This document shows, one piece after another, positions 1-6,977 of a stretch of 59,749 nt of DNA; position 1 is the first letter of the stretch; each line of letters starts with the position of its first letter. Position numbers and translations under genes: made by a program. Origin of the DNA: Clostridia bacterium. GTDB taxonomy: Bacteria; Bacillota; Clostridia; Oscillospirales; Acutalibacteraceae. Below the pieces are notes generated by a model. The model was not told where the DNA came from. It made no database searches and saw only the letters and a program-made list of their open reading frames with translations. The stretch covers positions 1 to 59,749 of the forward strand of contig JAFSIW010000033.1 of assembly GCA_017439545.1 (NCBI GenBank), written 5' to 3'.

Positions 1-57
1 GACCAAATAAGCATCAAAGAGTACATTGACCCGTTTACGGGTAGCAAGCGTCAGTAG
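1..57 (+). CDS. C-terminal tail of an unidentified protein (partial)
   Basis: The first 18 codons of the window are open and end in TAG at 55-57. The encoded tail ends in EYIDPFTGSKRQ, a plausible hydrophilic C-terminus. The start lies outside the window, so the family cannot be named. Its position next to a cluster of palindromes (68-193) would fit the 3' end of a transposase gene of the IS200/IS605 kind, but that is a guess from context only. Confidence 0.4.
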   Translation, partial: DQISIKEYIDPFTGSKRQ

Positions 58-67
58 GCAAAAAAGA

Positions 68-87
68 CAGCCGCACGTGAGCGGCTG
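68..87. terminator. Hairpin after the truncated gene
   Basis: Perfect 7-bp stem (CAGCCGC / GCGGCTG) with a 6-base loop, 10 bases after the stop at 57. An A-tract lies to its left and no T-run to its right, so the intrinsic terminator signature is better on the minus strand. It may end leftward transcription, or act only as a 3' stabilising hairpin for the upstream gene. Confidence 0.4.
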
Positions 88-106
88 CCCGAAAAAGTAA
101 TGCGGT

Positions 107-193
107 GCCAAACTTCAGAGACCCCTTTCAGGGGTTTGGCCGGTAATCACCCCTTATAGGGGTGGAGCAAACCACCGGTTGAACCGGTGGTTT
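107..193. repeat. Three tandem palindromes
   Basis: Three different inverted repeats follow each other. The first is 107-140 (GCCAAAC paired with GTTTGGC, with a nested ACCCCT/AGGGGT). The second is 148-164 (CACCCC/GGGGTG, loop TTATA). The third is 169-193 (12-bp arms AAACCACCGGTT / AACCGGTGGTTT). They fill the gap between the truncated gene and the first complete gene. Clusters of subterminal hairpins are known at ends of IS200/IS605 elements and in REP-like repeats. No transposase core is visible, so the assignment is inference. Nothing else is seen between 58 and 311. Confidence 0.6.
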
Positions 194-311
194 TGATTGG
201 TTGGATTATTTTCCCTTTATAAAAATTTTTCTTCCCTTTTTCTCAACATTCGTGTATGATAGAATAGAAATGGTATGGAATATGTTGAAAAAAACAGAAA
301 GCGGTATAACT

Positions 312-1031
312 ATGTCTAAAATCAGAAAACAATATTTTGCTCGACTGGTAGGTCGCTGTCTGGTGCTGATAGGATGCGCTTTGATGTTATTCCTTTGGCC
401 TGAGGCATACGGCGTGTTAGAGGGTAAAAACTTTTTTACTCAACTGTCACCCTTGCACATTTTGTGGGGTCTTTGGGTGTTCGATATGTTTTTGCAAATC
501 GTGCCCATCAAGAATAAAGTGCCCTTGGGCTCCCAAAAACTGTTTGCCAATCGGTTTCGCCCTATACGGGAGAAAATCAATACCCAGGCTCTGCGTAGTT
601 ACGTGGTGTCCTCTACGAAGGCGGCCTATAAGGTGTTTGTGTTGTGGTGTGCTTTGATTGCCGTTATCGGCGTGTTGTATTTCGCTCACGTGATCGACAA
701 GAATACTCTGTTTTTGATCAGCGTTGTTTTTTATGTGTGCGATTTGATCTGTGTGCTTGTTTGGTGTCCTTTCCGTTTGTTGATGCGGACCCGTTGCTGT
801 ACCACTTGCCGAATTTTCAATTGGGATCATCTGATGATGTTTTCTCCCTTAGTGTTCATGGGCGGTTTTTATGCCGTGTCGTTGGTAGCCATTGCCTTTC
901 TTGCTTGGCTTGTGTGGGAACTGTGTGTGATGATGTATCCCGAACGGTTCTGGGATCAGTCCAATGCGGCGCTGAAGTGCAGCGAATGCACGGACAAACT
1001 TTGCACCCAATATTGCCAAAAATTACGGTAA
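312..1031 (+). CDS. Cysteine-rich polytopic membrane protein, unknown function
   Basis: I do not recognise the family. The start is placed at ATG 312 (MSKIRKQYF), which gives a basic N-terminus before the first hydrophobic segment; the reading frame is open further upstream from 201 but without a better ribosome site. The protein is 239 aa with about five hydrophobic segments, starting near residues 13-35 and 50-70, then three more up to about 215. Two cysteine groups stand out. One is CCTTC in a cytoplasm-like loop after CPFRLLMRTR. The other is at the C-terminus, CSECTDKLCTQYC. Such paired CxxC motifs suggest metal binding or redox chemistry at the membrane. It is followed by a strong terminator and appears monocistronic. 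Confidence 0.65.
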   Translation: MSKIRKQYFARLVGRCLVLIGCALMLFLWPEAYGVLEGKNFFTQLSPLHILWGLWVFDMFLQIVPIKNKVPLGSQKLFANRFRPIREKINTQALRSYVVSSTKAAYKVFVLWCALIAVIGVLYFAHVIDKNTLFLISVVFYVCDLICVLVWCPFRLLMRTRCCTTCRIFNWDHLMMFSPLVFMGGFYAVSLVAIAFLAWLVWELCVMMYPERFWDQSNAALKCSECTDKLCTQYCQKLR

Positions 1032-1072
1032 TAAAAAAAGAGTTTGCTCTTCATTGAGCAAACTCTTTTTTT
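1032..1072. terminator. Bidirectional terminator between convergent genes
   Basis: 10-bp perfect stem (GAGTTTGCTC at 1040-1049, partner at 1056-1065) flanked by an A-run on the left and a T-run on the right. It serves the rightward membrane-protein gene and the leftward mnmA, whose stop codon lies within the T-run. Confidence 0.9.
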
Positions 1073-2111
1073 AGCAAATGATGCCACCGCCAAGCAATTC
1101 GTTACCGTTATAGAATACGGCTGATTGCCCCGGTGTGGCGGCCCGTTGGGGCTCGTCGAACTCCACACGGATTCCCGTTTGGCAGGGGATCAGCACAGCA
1201 GGGGCGGGGCGGGCGGTGTAGCGGATCTTTACCTGCGCCCGAATCGACTCGGTCAGTGGCTCGCCGCTTAAAAAGGTCACGTCACGGCAGGTGAGAAGGG
1301 AGGAGAACAGATCCTCGTTTTCTCCCAATACTATCCGATTGGTCTGCGGCTCTAGCCGTAGCACATATTTGGGTGAGCCAAAAGCGCCTAAGCCCTTGCG
1401 CTGCCCAACGGTGTAATGCAAAATCCCCTTGTGGGGACCCATAACCTCGCCTTGCCGATCAACAAATTCTCCTGCGGGGGAGGTAATCCCCATCTGTGAT
1501 AAAAAGGCGGGATAATTTTTATCGGGAATAAAACAGATCTCTTGACTGTCGGGGGTGTCGCTTGCCGAAATACCTGCTTTGGCGGCGTAGCGGCGCACCT
1601 CCTCTTTGTCTACCCCGTATAGGGGTAACAGCAGACGAGATAACACCTCTTGATTCATCTGATACAGCACGTAGGATTGGTCTTTGGCAGAATCTGCCAT
1701 ATGTAAATGATGAATTCCGTCCTCGTCGGTCACAATACGGGCGTAATGCCCTGTGGCAATGCCGTCATAGCCTAACTCCATAGCTTTTTGAAAAAATGCT
1801 CCAAACTTCAGAGCTTTATTGCAAAACACGCAGGGATTAGGTGTCAGTCCTTGTTGATAAGCCTGCATAAAAGGATCGACCACGTGATGGCGAAATTCCT
1901 TTGAAAAATCAAATACAATGTGGGGAATACCCAATTCCTTCGCCGCTTTACGGGCGGCAGGTACGGGATCGTGGGCATCCCCTTCAAAATAATCTCCCTT
2001 GTGCCACAACTGCATGGTAGCACCCGCAACCTCATATCCTTGATCCAACAGCATCGCCGCAACAGCAGAGGAATCCACTCCGCCGCTCATGGCAATCAAT
2101 ATTTTTTTCAT
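1071..2111 (-). CDS. mnmA: tRNA-specific 2-thiouridylase MnmA
   Basis: MnmA adenylates U34 of Lys, Glu and Gln tRNAs and transfers sulfur to C2 to give the 2-thiouridine wobble base. The N-terminal PP-loop SGGVDSS is at residues 9-15, the catalytic cysteine lies in PNPCVFC (C94), and the second catalytic cysteine in QEICFIPD (C193); both are present. GHYAR and TVGQRKGLG blocks follow, then the C-terminal beta-barrel. At 346 aa it is slightly short for the family but complete. The gene is leftward, 12 bp downstream of a hydroxyacid dehydrogenase gene (stop at 2124), so the two are probably cotranscribed. No adjacent cysteine desulfurase is seen, so sulfur must come from a desulfurase elsewhere. 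Confidence 0.95.
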   Translation of the reverse strand: MKKILIAMSGGVDSSAVAAMLLDQGYEVAGATMQLWHKGDYFEGDAHDPVPAARKAAKELGIPHIVFDFSKEFRHHVVDPFMQAYQQGLTPNPCVFCNKALKFGAFFQKAMELGYDGIATGHYARIVTDEDGIHHLHMADSAKDQSYVLYQMNQEVLSRLLLPLYGVDKEEVRRYAAKAGISASDTPDSQEICFIPDKNYPAFLSQMGITSPAGEFVDRQGEVMGPHKGILHYTVGQRKGLGAFGSPKYVLRLEPQTNRIVLGENEDLFSSLLTCRDVTFLSGEPLTESIRAQVKIRYTARPAPAVLIPCQTGIRVEFDEPQRAATPGQSAVFYNGNELLGGGIIC

Positions 2112-2123
2112 ACCGTCACCTGT

Positions 2124-3068
2124 TTACCTTACCAAATTTTTGGGCTCGCCTGCCAAAAAAGAGGCAAGATTGTCGGCTGCCCAATCGATCAGACGGGCGC
2201 GTGTCTCTTTGGCCGCCCAGGCGAGATGGGGGGTGATCACTGCGTTTTCGGCGCGAAGCAGAGGGCTCCCGTCAGTGGGAGGCTCCTGACACAGCACGTC
2301 TAACGCCGCACCTGCCAGTCGGTGGTTATTCAGAGCGTCAGCCAAAGCCGCTTCATCCACCACGTCACCACGGGTGGTGTTGATCAAAAATGCGGTAGGC
2401 TTCATCAACGAAAGGGTTTCTTCGTTGATCAGCCGATAGGTTTGGTCGTTCAGCGGGCAGTGGAGAGAAAGAATGTCGCTGCGGCGAAACAGTTCTTCTT
2501 TGGAAACCAATTCATAAGAAACACTCTTCGCTCTGCGACTGTGATAAATGACCTGCATGCCAAAGGCTTCGGCAAGCTTTGCTACCGCTAAGCCGATGTT
2601 TCCCAAGCCGAAGATACCAAATGTTTTGCCGCTCAATTCCGTGAGCGGCGCATTCCAAAAGCAAAACCGACGGCAATTTTCCCAGTCTCCCTCCCGCACG
2701 GCAGAGGCGTGAGAGCCAACGTGGTTACACAACTCAAGCATTAGGGCGAAAGTATGCTGAGCCACGGCGTTGGTGGAATAAGCAGGCACGTAGGATACGG
2801 GGATCCCCAATTCATCTGCCGCTTTTATATCTACCACGTTGTAGCCTGTGGACAGCAATCCGATATAACGAACCCCCTCCAATTGCTCCAGCGTTTCGCG
2901 GGGCAGCAGGGTCTTGTTGCTAATGACGATTTCGGCGTTTTTACACCGTTCAACCACTTGATGGGGCTCGGTGGATTCATATGCCGTCACTTTGCCGAAG
3001 CGTTCAAAAGGCGCCCAGGAAAGGTCGCCGGGGTTGCAGGTGTAACCGTCTAAAATAACAATGTTCAT
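2124..3068 (-). CDS. D-2-hydroxyacid dehydrogenase (glycerate dehydrogenase-like)
   Basis: NAD-dependent enzyme of the D-isomer-specific 2-hydroxyacid dehydrogenase family, which reduces 2-oxo acids such as hydroxypyruvate. Start ATG 3068 (MNIVILDG) is chosen because AGGCGG lies about 8 bases upstream; this gives 314 aa, normal for the family. The Rossmann motif GLGNIG is at 154-159. The catalytic set is visible: Arg233 in TTRGDVVDE, Glu262 in QEPP, and His281 in ITPHLAWAA. The exact substrate cannot be read from the sequence; the overall pattern is nearest to hydroxypyruvate/glycerate reductases. It is the upstream gene of a leftward pair with mnmA and diverges from the small export protein gene at 3170. 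Confidence 0.88.
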   Translation of the reverse strand: MNIVILDGYTCNPGDLSWAPFERFGKVTAYESTEPHQVVERCKNAEIVISNKTLLPRETLEQLEGVRYIGLLSTGYNVVDIKAADELGIPVSYVPAYSTNAVAQHTFALMLELCNHVGSHASAVREGDWENCRRFCFWNAPLTELSGKTFGIFGLGNIGLAVAKLAEAFGMQVIYHSRRAKSVSYELVSKEELFRRSDILSLHCPLNDQTYRLINEETLSLMKPTAFLINTTRGDVVDEAALADALNNHRLAGAALDVLCQEPPTDGSPLLRAENAVITPHLAWAAKETRARLIDWAADNLASFLAGEPKNLVR

Positions 3069-3104
3069 AAGGTACCGCCTATTCTGAATAAAATAAAAAA
3101 TATG

Positions 3105-3133
3105 TTGCAAGTTTATAAAAATTATGGTAAACT
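3105..3133 (+). promoter_or_regulatory. Sigma-A type promoter for the small export protein gene
   Basis: TTGCAA (3105-3110), 17 bp, TAAACT (3128-3133). It lies in the divergent gap between the hydroxyacid dehydrogenase and the export protein gene. Confidence 0.5.
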
Positions 3134-3169
3134 ACCATTTGATTGATTGTTACGAAAGGGGAGAGCAGA

Positions 3170-3673
3170 TTGGCTGAAGCATTGACCGAGTTTTTCAGCG
3201 GTTTAGGGCTGAGCAACGAAATGGTGATTTTTCTGGTTTCGGTTTTGCCGGTGATAGAACTGCGTGGCGGTCTGATTGCCGCCGCTATTTTAGGGGTCAA
3301 GTGGTACGTTGCTTTCCCTATTTGTTTTGTGGGGAATATGCTTCCCATTCCCTTTATCCTGCTGTTCATTCGCAAAATTTTTGCCTGGATGAAGCAGGTT
3401 CGCTGGCTGAAGAAATGGATCGAAAAGCTGGAAAATAAAACCCGCAAAAAAGGCGCTCGCATTCAAAAGGGTTGGCTGATCGGTCTGATCATTTTCGTAG
3501 GCATTCCTTTGCCCGGCACGGGCGGGTGGACGGGTGCGCTGGCCGCCGACCTGTTTGATATTCGCTTTAAGCACGCTTTGCCTGCCATTACGATAGGGGT
3601 GGCTCTGGCCGGTGCGATCATGCTGATCTTAACCTATTTCTTCCCCGGATTGTTCGGCTTCGTATTCCAATAA
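3170..3673 (+). CDS. Small multidrug export protein family (COG2426-like) membrane protein
   Basis: A 167-aa integral membrane protein resembling the Sm_multidrug_ex family (PF06695), whose transport role is weakly established. Start TTG 3170 is preferred over a TTG at 3143 because AAAGGGGAG lies 6-8 bases before 3170. Hydrophobic segments run near residues 13-30, 35-70, 105-125 and 140-165. Family features seen: the early VIELRGGLIAA block and the later GIPLPGTGGWTGALAA block, both rich in Gly and Pro. The last 45 bases overlap, tail to tail, the 3' end of the uracil-DNA glycosylase gene on the other strand. Confidence 0.75.
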   Translation: MAEALTEFFSGLGLSNEMVIFLVSVLPVIELRGGLIAAAILGVKWYVAFPICFVGNMLPIPFILLFIRKIFAWMKQVRWLKKWIEKLENKTRKKGARIQKGWLIGLIIFVGIPLPGTGGWTGALAADLFDIRFKHALPAITIGVALAGAIMLILTYFFPGLFGFVFQ

Positions 3674-4216
3674 TCTGGTGCGAAGCGCCACAAAATCTTC
3701 TAACGCCGCCGGTCGGTTTTCGGGATTGCGAAGCAGAGCCGACGGATGAAAGGTACCCATCATCAGGGTGCCTTTTTTGTTGATAAACTGCCCGTGCTGA
3801 CGGGTGACCCGAAAGGCGGGATCGATCAGCTTTTGGGCGGCGATTCGTCCTAAGCAGACGATGATCTTCGGGCGAATAATGCGCACCTGCTCCCGCAGCC
3901 AGCCAAGGCAGGCGTCCTGCTCTTCCGGCTTGGGGTCCCGATTGTGAGGGGGACGGCATTTGACAATGTTGGCAATGTAGCATTTGGTGCGGTCCAGATC
4001 AATCACCGTCAGATAATCGTCTAACAGCTTGCCCGCAGGACCCACAAAGGGAGATCCCTGTAGGTCCTCCTGCTCGCCGGGGCCTTCTCCCACAAACAGA
4101 ACGGGCGCGTGGGGATTGCCCACACCAAACACCACCTGTGTACGGGTGTCGGCAAGGGGACAGTTTCGGCAATCGGCACATAAGGACGCCAATTGGGCTA
4201 ATTGTTGCTCAACCAT
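3629..4216 (-). CDS. udg: Family 4 uracil-DNA glycosylase (4Fe-4S)
   Basis: Removes uracil from deaminated DNA to start base excision repair. Four cysteines expected to hold a 4Fe-4S cluster are visible: C13 and C16 (CADC), C87 (KCRPPHNR) and C103. Motif A GEGPGEQED is at 43-51 and motif B FHPSALLR near the C-terminal third. Start ATG 4216 (MVEQQLAQL) has AAGGAAAGGGG upstream and a good promoter; the longer frame to 4273 would cross that promoter. The protein is 195 aa. Its C-terminal 15 codons overlap the convergent export protein gene, with no room for a separate terminator. Confidence 0.92.
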   Translation of the reverse strand: MVEQQLAQLASLCADCRNCPLADTRTQVVFGVGNPHAPVLFVGEGPGEQEDLQGSPFVGPAGKLLDDYLTVIDLDRTKCYIANIVKCRPPHNRDPKPEEQDACLGWLREQVRIIRPKIIVCLGRIAAQKLIDPAFRVTRQHGQFINKKGTLMMGTFHPSALLRNPENRPAALEDFVALRTRLLEYEAEQSGEEIG

Positions 4217-4244
4217 ATAAATCCCCTTTCCTTCGGTTTTGTAC

Positions 4245-4273
4245 AGTATAACATACCCTTGTGAAAAACACAA
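4245..4273 (-). promoter_or_regulatory. Sigma-A promoter for udg
   Basis: On the minus strand: TTGTGT (4273-4268), 17 bp, TATACT (4250-4245), about 30 bp before the udg start. Confidence 0.65.
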
Positions 4274-4308
4274 TTCTTTTATGGGATAAAATTTCTTTCG
4301 TCCCCCCC

Positions 4309-4337
4309 TTGCAAAATCGGTCGGAATCTGTTAGTAT
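4309..4337 (+). promoter_or_regulatory. Sigma-A type promoter for pduL
   Basis: TTGCAA (4309-4314), 17 bp, TAGTAT (4332-4337); the ribosome site AAAGGAG (4354-4360) follows. Confidence 0.5.
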
Positions 4338-4371
4338 AGACCCGTAAAATAATAAAGGAGTGTATTTTATT

Positions 4372-4947
4372 ATGTCTAAACCTGTTTTGATTGAAACTTC
4401 TGCCCGTCACATCCACGTAAGCCAAGCCGATCTGGAAACTCTGTTCGGTGCCGGTTATCAGTTGACCCCTAAAAAGGATCTGTCTCAACCCGGTCAATAT
4501 GCTTGTGAAGAACGGGTAACCGTTGTAGGTCCCAAAAAAGAATTGGCCGGTGTTTCCATTCTCGGACCTGTTCGTCCCGAAACCCAAGTTGAAATTTCTC
4601 TGTCTGACGCTCGCGCCATCGGCGTAAAAGCCCTCATTCGTGAATCCGGCGATACCGCAGGCACCATGGGCTGCAAACTGGTTGGCCCTGCCGGCGAAGT
4701 GGAGATCGATCACGGCGTGATTTGCGCCAAACGTCATATCCATATGACTACTGCCGATGCTGAAAAATACGGTTTGGAAAACAAACAAATCGTTCGCGTA
4801 AAAGCTGCCGGTACCGACCGTGAAACCATTTTTGGTGACGTTGTGGTTCGTGTAAGCGATTCCTTTAGTCTGGCTATGCACATCGATACTGATGAATGCA
4901 ATGCCGCCGCCATCACTCCCGGCTTCGTCGGCGAAATTCTGGACTAA
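4372..4947 (+). CDS. pduL: Phosphate propanoyltransferase (PduL-type phosphotransacylase)
   Basis: Converts acyl-CoA plus phosphate to acyl-phosphate (or the reverse). Outside microcompartments, PduL enzymes serve acetate formation or propionate metabolism. The 191-aa protein has the paired zinc-binding signatures of the family: RHIHVS (H13, H15) near the N-terminus and RHIHM (H122, H124) in the second half, with a further His170 in AMHIDTDE. ATG 4372 is chosen because AAAGGAG lies 11 bases upstream. There is no N-terminal encapsulation-type helix and no shell-protein gene nearby, so a free cytoplasmic enzyme for acetyl- or propionyl-phosphate is inferred. It is monocistronic between its promoter and a terminator. 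Confidence 0.88.
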   Translation: MSKPVLIETSARHIHVSQADLETLFGAGYQLTPKKDLSQPGQYACEERVTVVGPKKELAGVSILGPVRPETQVEISLSDARAIGVKALIRESGDTAGTMGCKLVGPAGEVEIDHGVICAKRHIHMTTADAEKYGLENKQIVRVKAAGTDRETIFGDVVVRVSDSFSLAMHIDTDECNAAAITPGFVGEILD

Positions 4948-4958
4948 TTGAATGATGC

Positions 4959-4999
4959 AAAACGCTTGATTCTCTGCGAGGATCAGGCGTTTTTCTTTT
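4959..4999 (+). terminator. Intrinsic terminator after pduL
   Basis: Stem AAACGC-TTGAT...ATCAG-GCGTTT with one wobble pair, followed by a T-rich run up to the next promoter's -35 box at 5003. Confidence 0.8.
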
Positions 5000-5002
5000 T
5001 TC

Positions 5003-5031
5003 TTGCAATTTGTCGAAAAATGGGATATAAT
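5003..5031 (+). promoter_or_regulatory. Strong sigma-A promoter for the dockerin-like protein gene
   Basis: TTGCAA (5003-5008), 17 bp, TATAAT (5026-5031). The -10 is a perfect consensus. Confidence 0.75.
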
Positions 5032-5062
5032 AACAGTATTGATGCAAAGGGGGACGACCTGT

Positions 5063-5782
5063 ATGAAAAAACGACTGGTTTGTTTATTGCTTGCGGTTTT
5101 GCTGTTGGGAGCAATGCCTGTGTCGGCGGTCGCATCCTCTCCTACGGTTATGGTCGTTTCTGCCCGTTTGTCGGAAAATGAGCTTGCCCTGATCTATTGG
5201 TTACAGGGCGCCTCGGCAGGGCAGGAACTTACCTGCCTTGTTACCGACGAAGAAGGCGCCACGTTGCAGGCAATGCAGTTTGCCGCAGAAGAAAACGGAT
5301 TGCATACGGTAACGATGTCTGCCCGCAAGGTGAATGGGTATCAGCTTTCTCTCGGGGGTACCGATATCGGTACGTACCGTACTGTGAACTTTGCTGATGC
5401 GTATACCGCTTCCTGCTTATTTGTGGCTGAAGGGCAAACGGTAGGTTCGTTGAAAGCCGATCTGTCTGCCTTGACCGATGTGACGGTGATGGCAGGGGAG
5501 GAAGTTCTTGCTGACGAGGCAACCGTGACGGCAGGACATATTCTGCAGGCGACTTATAACGGACAAAGTGTAACCTGTCCTTTGGTCATTCCCGGCGACG
5601 CTACGATGGATGGCAAGGTGAACGCCACCGATGCCTTGCAGATCTTGCGGTATATTGTGGGTAAACAACCTTTGGAGGGGGTCGCTTTTCTTGCTGCTGA
5701 TTTTCGGCAGAACGGGCAGGTGAGCGCCCAATCAGCGCTGATGATTTTGCAGTATATCGTGGGCAAAATCAATACCCTGTAA
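5063..5782 (+). CDS. Secreted protein with C-terminal dockerin-like repeats
   Basis: A 239-aa exported protein. ATG 5063 is preceded by AAAGGGGG and begins a signal peptide (MKKRLVCLLLAVLLLG, likely cleavage near residue 24 after VSAVA). The middle 140 residues are beta-rich and not recognised. Residues about 177-237 form two dockerin type I-like repeats ending in ILRYIVGK and ILQYIVGK. The first (GDATMDGKVNATDA) keeps the Ca-binding pattern; the second has an eroded loop ending in Ser where an acidic residue is expected. Dockerins normally bind cohesins on scaffoldins; no cohesin and no carbohydrase gene is near. Monocistronic. Confidence 0.78.
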   Translation: MKKRLVCLLLAVLLLGAMPVSAVASSPTVMVVSARLSENELALIYWLQGASAGQELTCLVTDEEGATLQAMQFAAEENGLHTVTMSARKVNGYQLSLGGTDIGTYRTVNFADAYTASCLFVAEGQTVGSLKADLSALTDVTVMAGEEVLADEATVTAGHILQATYNGQSVTCPLVIPGDATMDGKVNATDALQILRYIVGKQPLEGVAFLAADFRQNGQVSAQSALMILQYIVGKINTL

Positions 5783-5799
5783 AAAAATGAAAAAAATGC

Positions 5800-5828
5800 T
5801 TGCAATCCTTGACGGATTGTGGTATTAT
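5800..5828 (+). promoter_or_regulatory. Sigma-A promoter for rplS
   Basis: TTGCAA (5800-5805), 17 bp, TATTAT (5823-5828). The predicted transcript starts at about 5835, exactly at the base of the leader helix. Confidence 0.72.
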
Positions 5829-5834
5829 AGTTTG

Positions 5835-5936
5835 GCATTCGAATTTCCGCCGTATTCCTGCGGCGAGATTAATGAATATCATTAAAAGGGCGGTCCAATG
5901 CTCCGTCGAATGGGAGTAAGAACGTCACTAAACAAC
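5835..5936 (+). promoter_or_regulatory. Structured 5' leader of rplS (candidate L19 autoregulatory leader)
   Basis: From the predicted start, CATTCGA (5836-5842) pairs with TCGAATG (5906-5912), closing a domain. Inside it lie a GC-rich hairpin (CCGCCG/CGGCG near 5848-5865) and a TTAATGA/TCATTAA hairpin (5869-5885). The ribosome site AGGAGG (5937-5942) follows just after. A ribosomal protein L19 leader (Rfam L19_leader) is known in low-GC Gram-positives, where the protein represses its own mRNA. Identity with that family is inferred from position and shape only. Confidence 0.6.
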
Positions 5937-5949
5937 AGGAGGATTTGAA

Positions 5950-6294
5950 ATGGATGCTTTGAAACAGTTGACTGCCGGTCAACTCAAGGAAAATGCTCCC
6001 GAAATCGTCATTGGTGACACCGTCAAGGTTCACGTAAACATCAAAGAAGGCGATCGGGAAAGAATTCAGGTTTTTGAGGGTACCATCATTGCCCGTAACG
6101 GCAGCGGTATCGCCGAAACCTTCACGGTTCGTCGTGTTTCCTACGGCGTAGGTGTGGAGCGGGTATTCCCCGTACATTCCCCCAACGTTGTAAAGTTGGA
6201 AACCACCCGTCACGGTCGTGTTCGTCGCAGCAAGCTGTACTACCTGCGTGATCGTGTTGGTAAGGCCGCTAAGGTTAAAGAGCAAATTCGCTAA
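5950..6294 (+). CDS. rplS: 50S ribosomal protein L19
   Basis: Ribosomal protein at the 30S-50S interface. The 114-aa length is standard, and the family blocks are present: [39 protein letters not shown] and the basic [10 protein letters not shown] near the C-terminus. AGGAGG stands 7 bases before ATG 5950. In many Firmicutes L19 sits beside trmD and rimM; here those genes are absent, and the gene stands alone after its own promoter and leader, with a strong terminator behind it. The lepB-rbgA-rnhB genes that follow are a common downstream neighbourhood of rplS in Gram-positives. Confidence 0.98.
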   Translation: MDALKQLTAGQLKENAPEIVIGDTVKVHVNIKEGDRERIQVFEGTIIARNGSGIAETFTVRRVSYGVGVERVFPVHSPNVVKLETTRHGRVRRSKLYYLRDRVGKAAKVKEQIR

Positions 6295-6319
6295 TTGCGG
6301 GTTTCGCCCCAAGTCCCTG

Positions 6320-6359
6320 AAACGGGGCACACCCAGCGTGTGCCCCGTTTTCCTTTTTT
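6320..6359 (+). terminator. Intrinsic terminator after rplS
   Basis: 13-bp GC-rich perfect stem (6320-6332 with 6338-6350), 5-base loop, then a T-rich tract to 6359. Leak through it could feed lepB, for which no separate promoter is evident. Confidence 0.9.
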
Positions 6360-6386
6360 CAATAAACAGAAAGGATGCTTTATACC

Positions 6387-6977
6387 ATGACCGATCAACA
6401 AAACCCCGTAGCCGAGCAACCTGCGGTAAATAAAAAACTCCGTGCCAAAAAAGAACTTGCCGAATGGGTAGAAACCATTGTTTCAGCCGTAGTGGTCGTG
6501 GTGCTTTTGTTTACTTTCTGCTTCCGTATGGTTGGTATTTCCGGCGATTCTATGATGAACACCCTGCACGATCAGGAGCGGGTTATCCTGCTCAGCGCGG
6601 GCTATACGCCCCATCAAGGGGATATTGTGGTGGTCTCGCGGGATTATATGAAGGCCGACAAAGAGCCGATCATTAAACGCATCATTGCCACCCAAGGGCA
6701 AGAGGTATATTTGGATTGTGAAAACAATCAGGTGTACGTTGACGGTGTGGCATTGGATGAGCCCTATATCTTTTATGAAGGGGATCCTTTGGTGGAGCAC
6801 GAGATCATGGTAGAAAATCCCCATGTGGTTAAAGAAGGTCATGTATTCGTGCTGGGCGACCATCGAGATAATTCTCATGATAGCCGCGCCATCGGTGACG
6901 TGGATGCGCGTTACATTTTGGGCCGTGCCGTGTTGCGGGTGTTCCCGCTGAATCAAGTGGCGGTGTTGACCAAATGA
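6387..6977 (+). CDS. lepB: Signal peptidase I
   Basis: Type I signal peptidase that removes signal peptides from secreted proteins at the outer face of the membrane. ATG 6387 is used; the ATG at 6375 sits inside the AAAGGA ribosome site. The 196-aa protein has one membrane anchor (about 29-46, VETIVSAVVVVVLLFTFCF). The catalytic dyad is visible: Ser55 in SGDSM and Lys97 in KRIIA. The conserved box GDHRDNSHDSR lies near 160-170. This is the bacterial Ser/Lys type, unlike the Ser/His peptidase at 40600. Its stop overlaps the start of rbgA (ATGA), indicating translational coupling. Confidence 0.96.
   Translation: MTDQQNPVAEQPAVNKKLRAKKELAEWVETIVSAVVVVVLLFTFCFRMVGISGDSMMNTLHDQERVILLSAGYTPHQGDIVVVSRDYMKADKEPIIKRIIATQGQEVYLDCENNQVYVDGVALDEPYIFYEGDPLVEHEIMVENPHVVKEGHVFVLGDHRDNSHDSRAIGDVDARYILGRAVLRVFPLNQVAVLTK

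Noticed and set aside
107-193. CRISPR-like repeat
   Set aside because: The three palindromes differ in sequence and length and no constant spacers exist.
3143-3169. Earlier TTG start for the export protein
   Set aside because: The ribosome site AAAGGGGAG lies after it and before TTG 3170.
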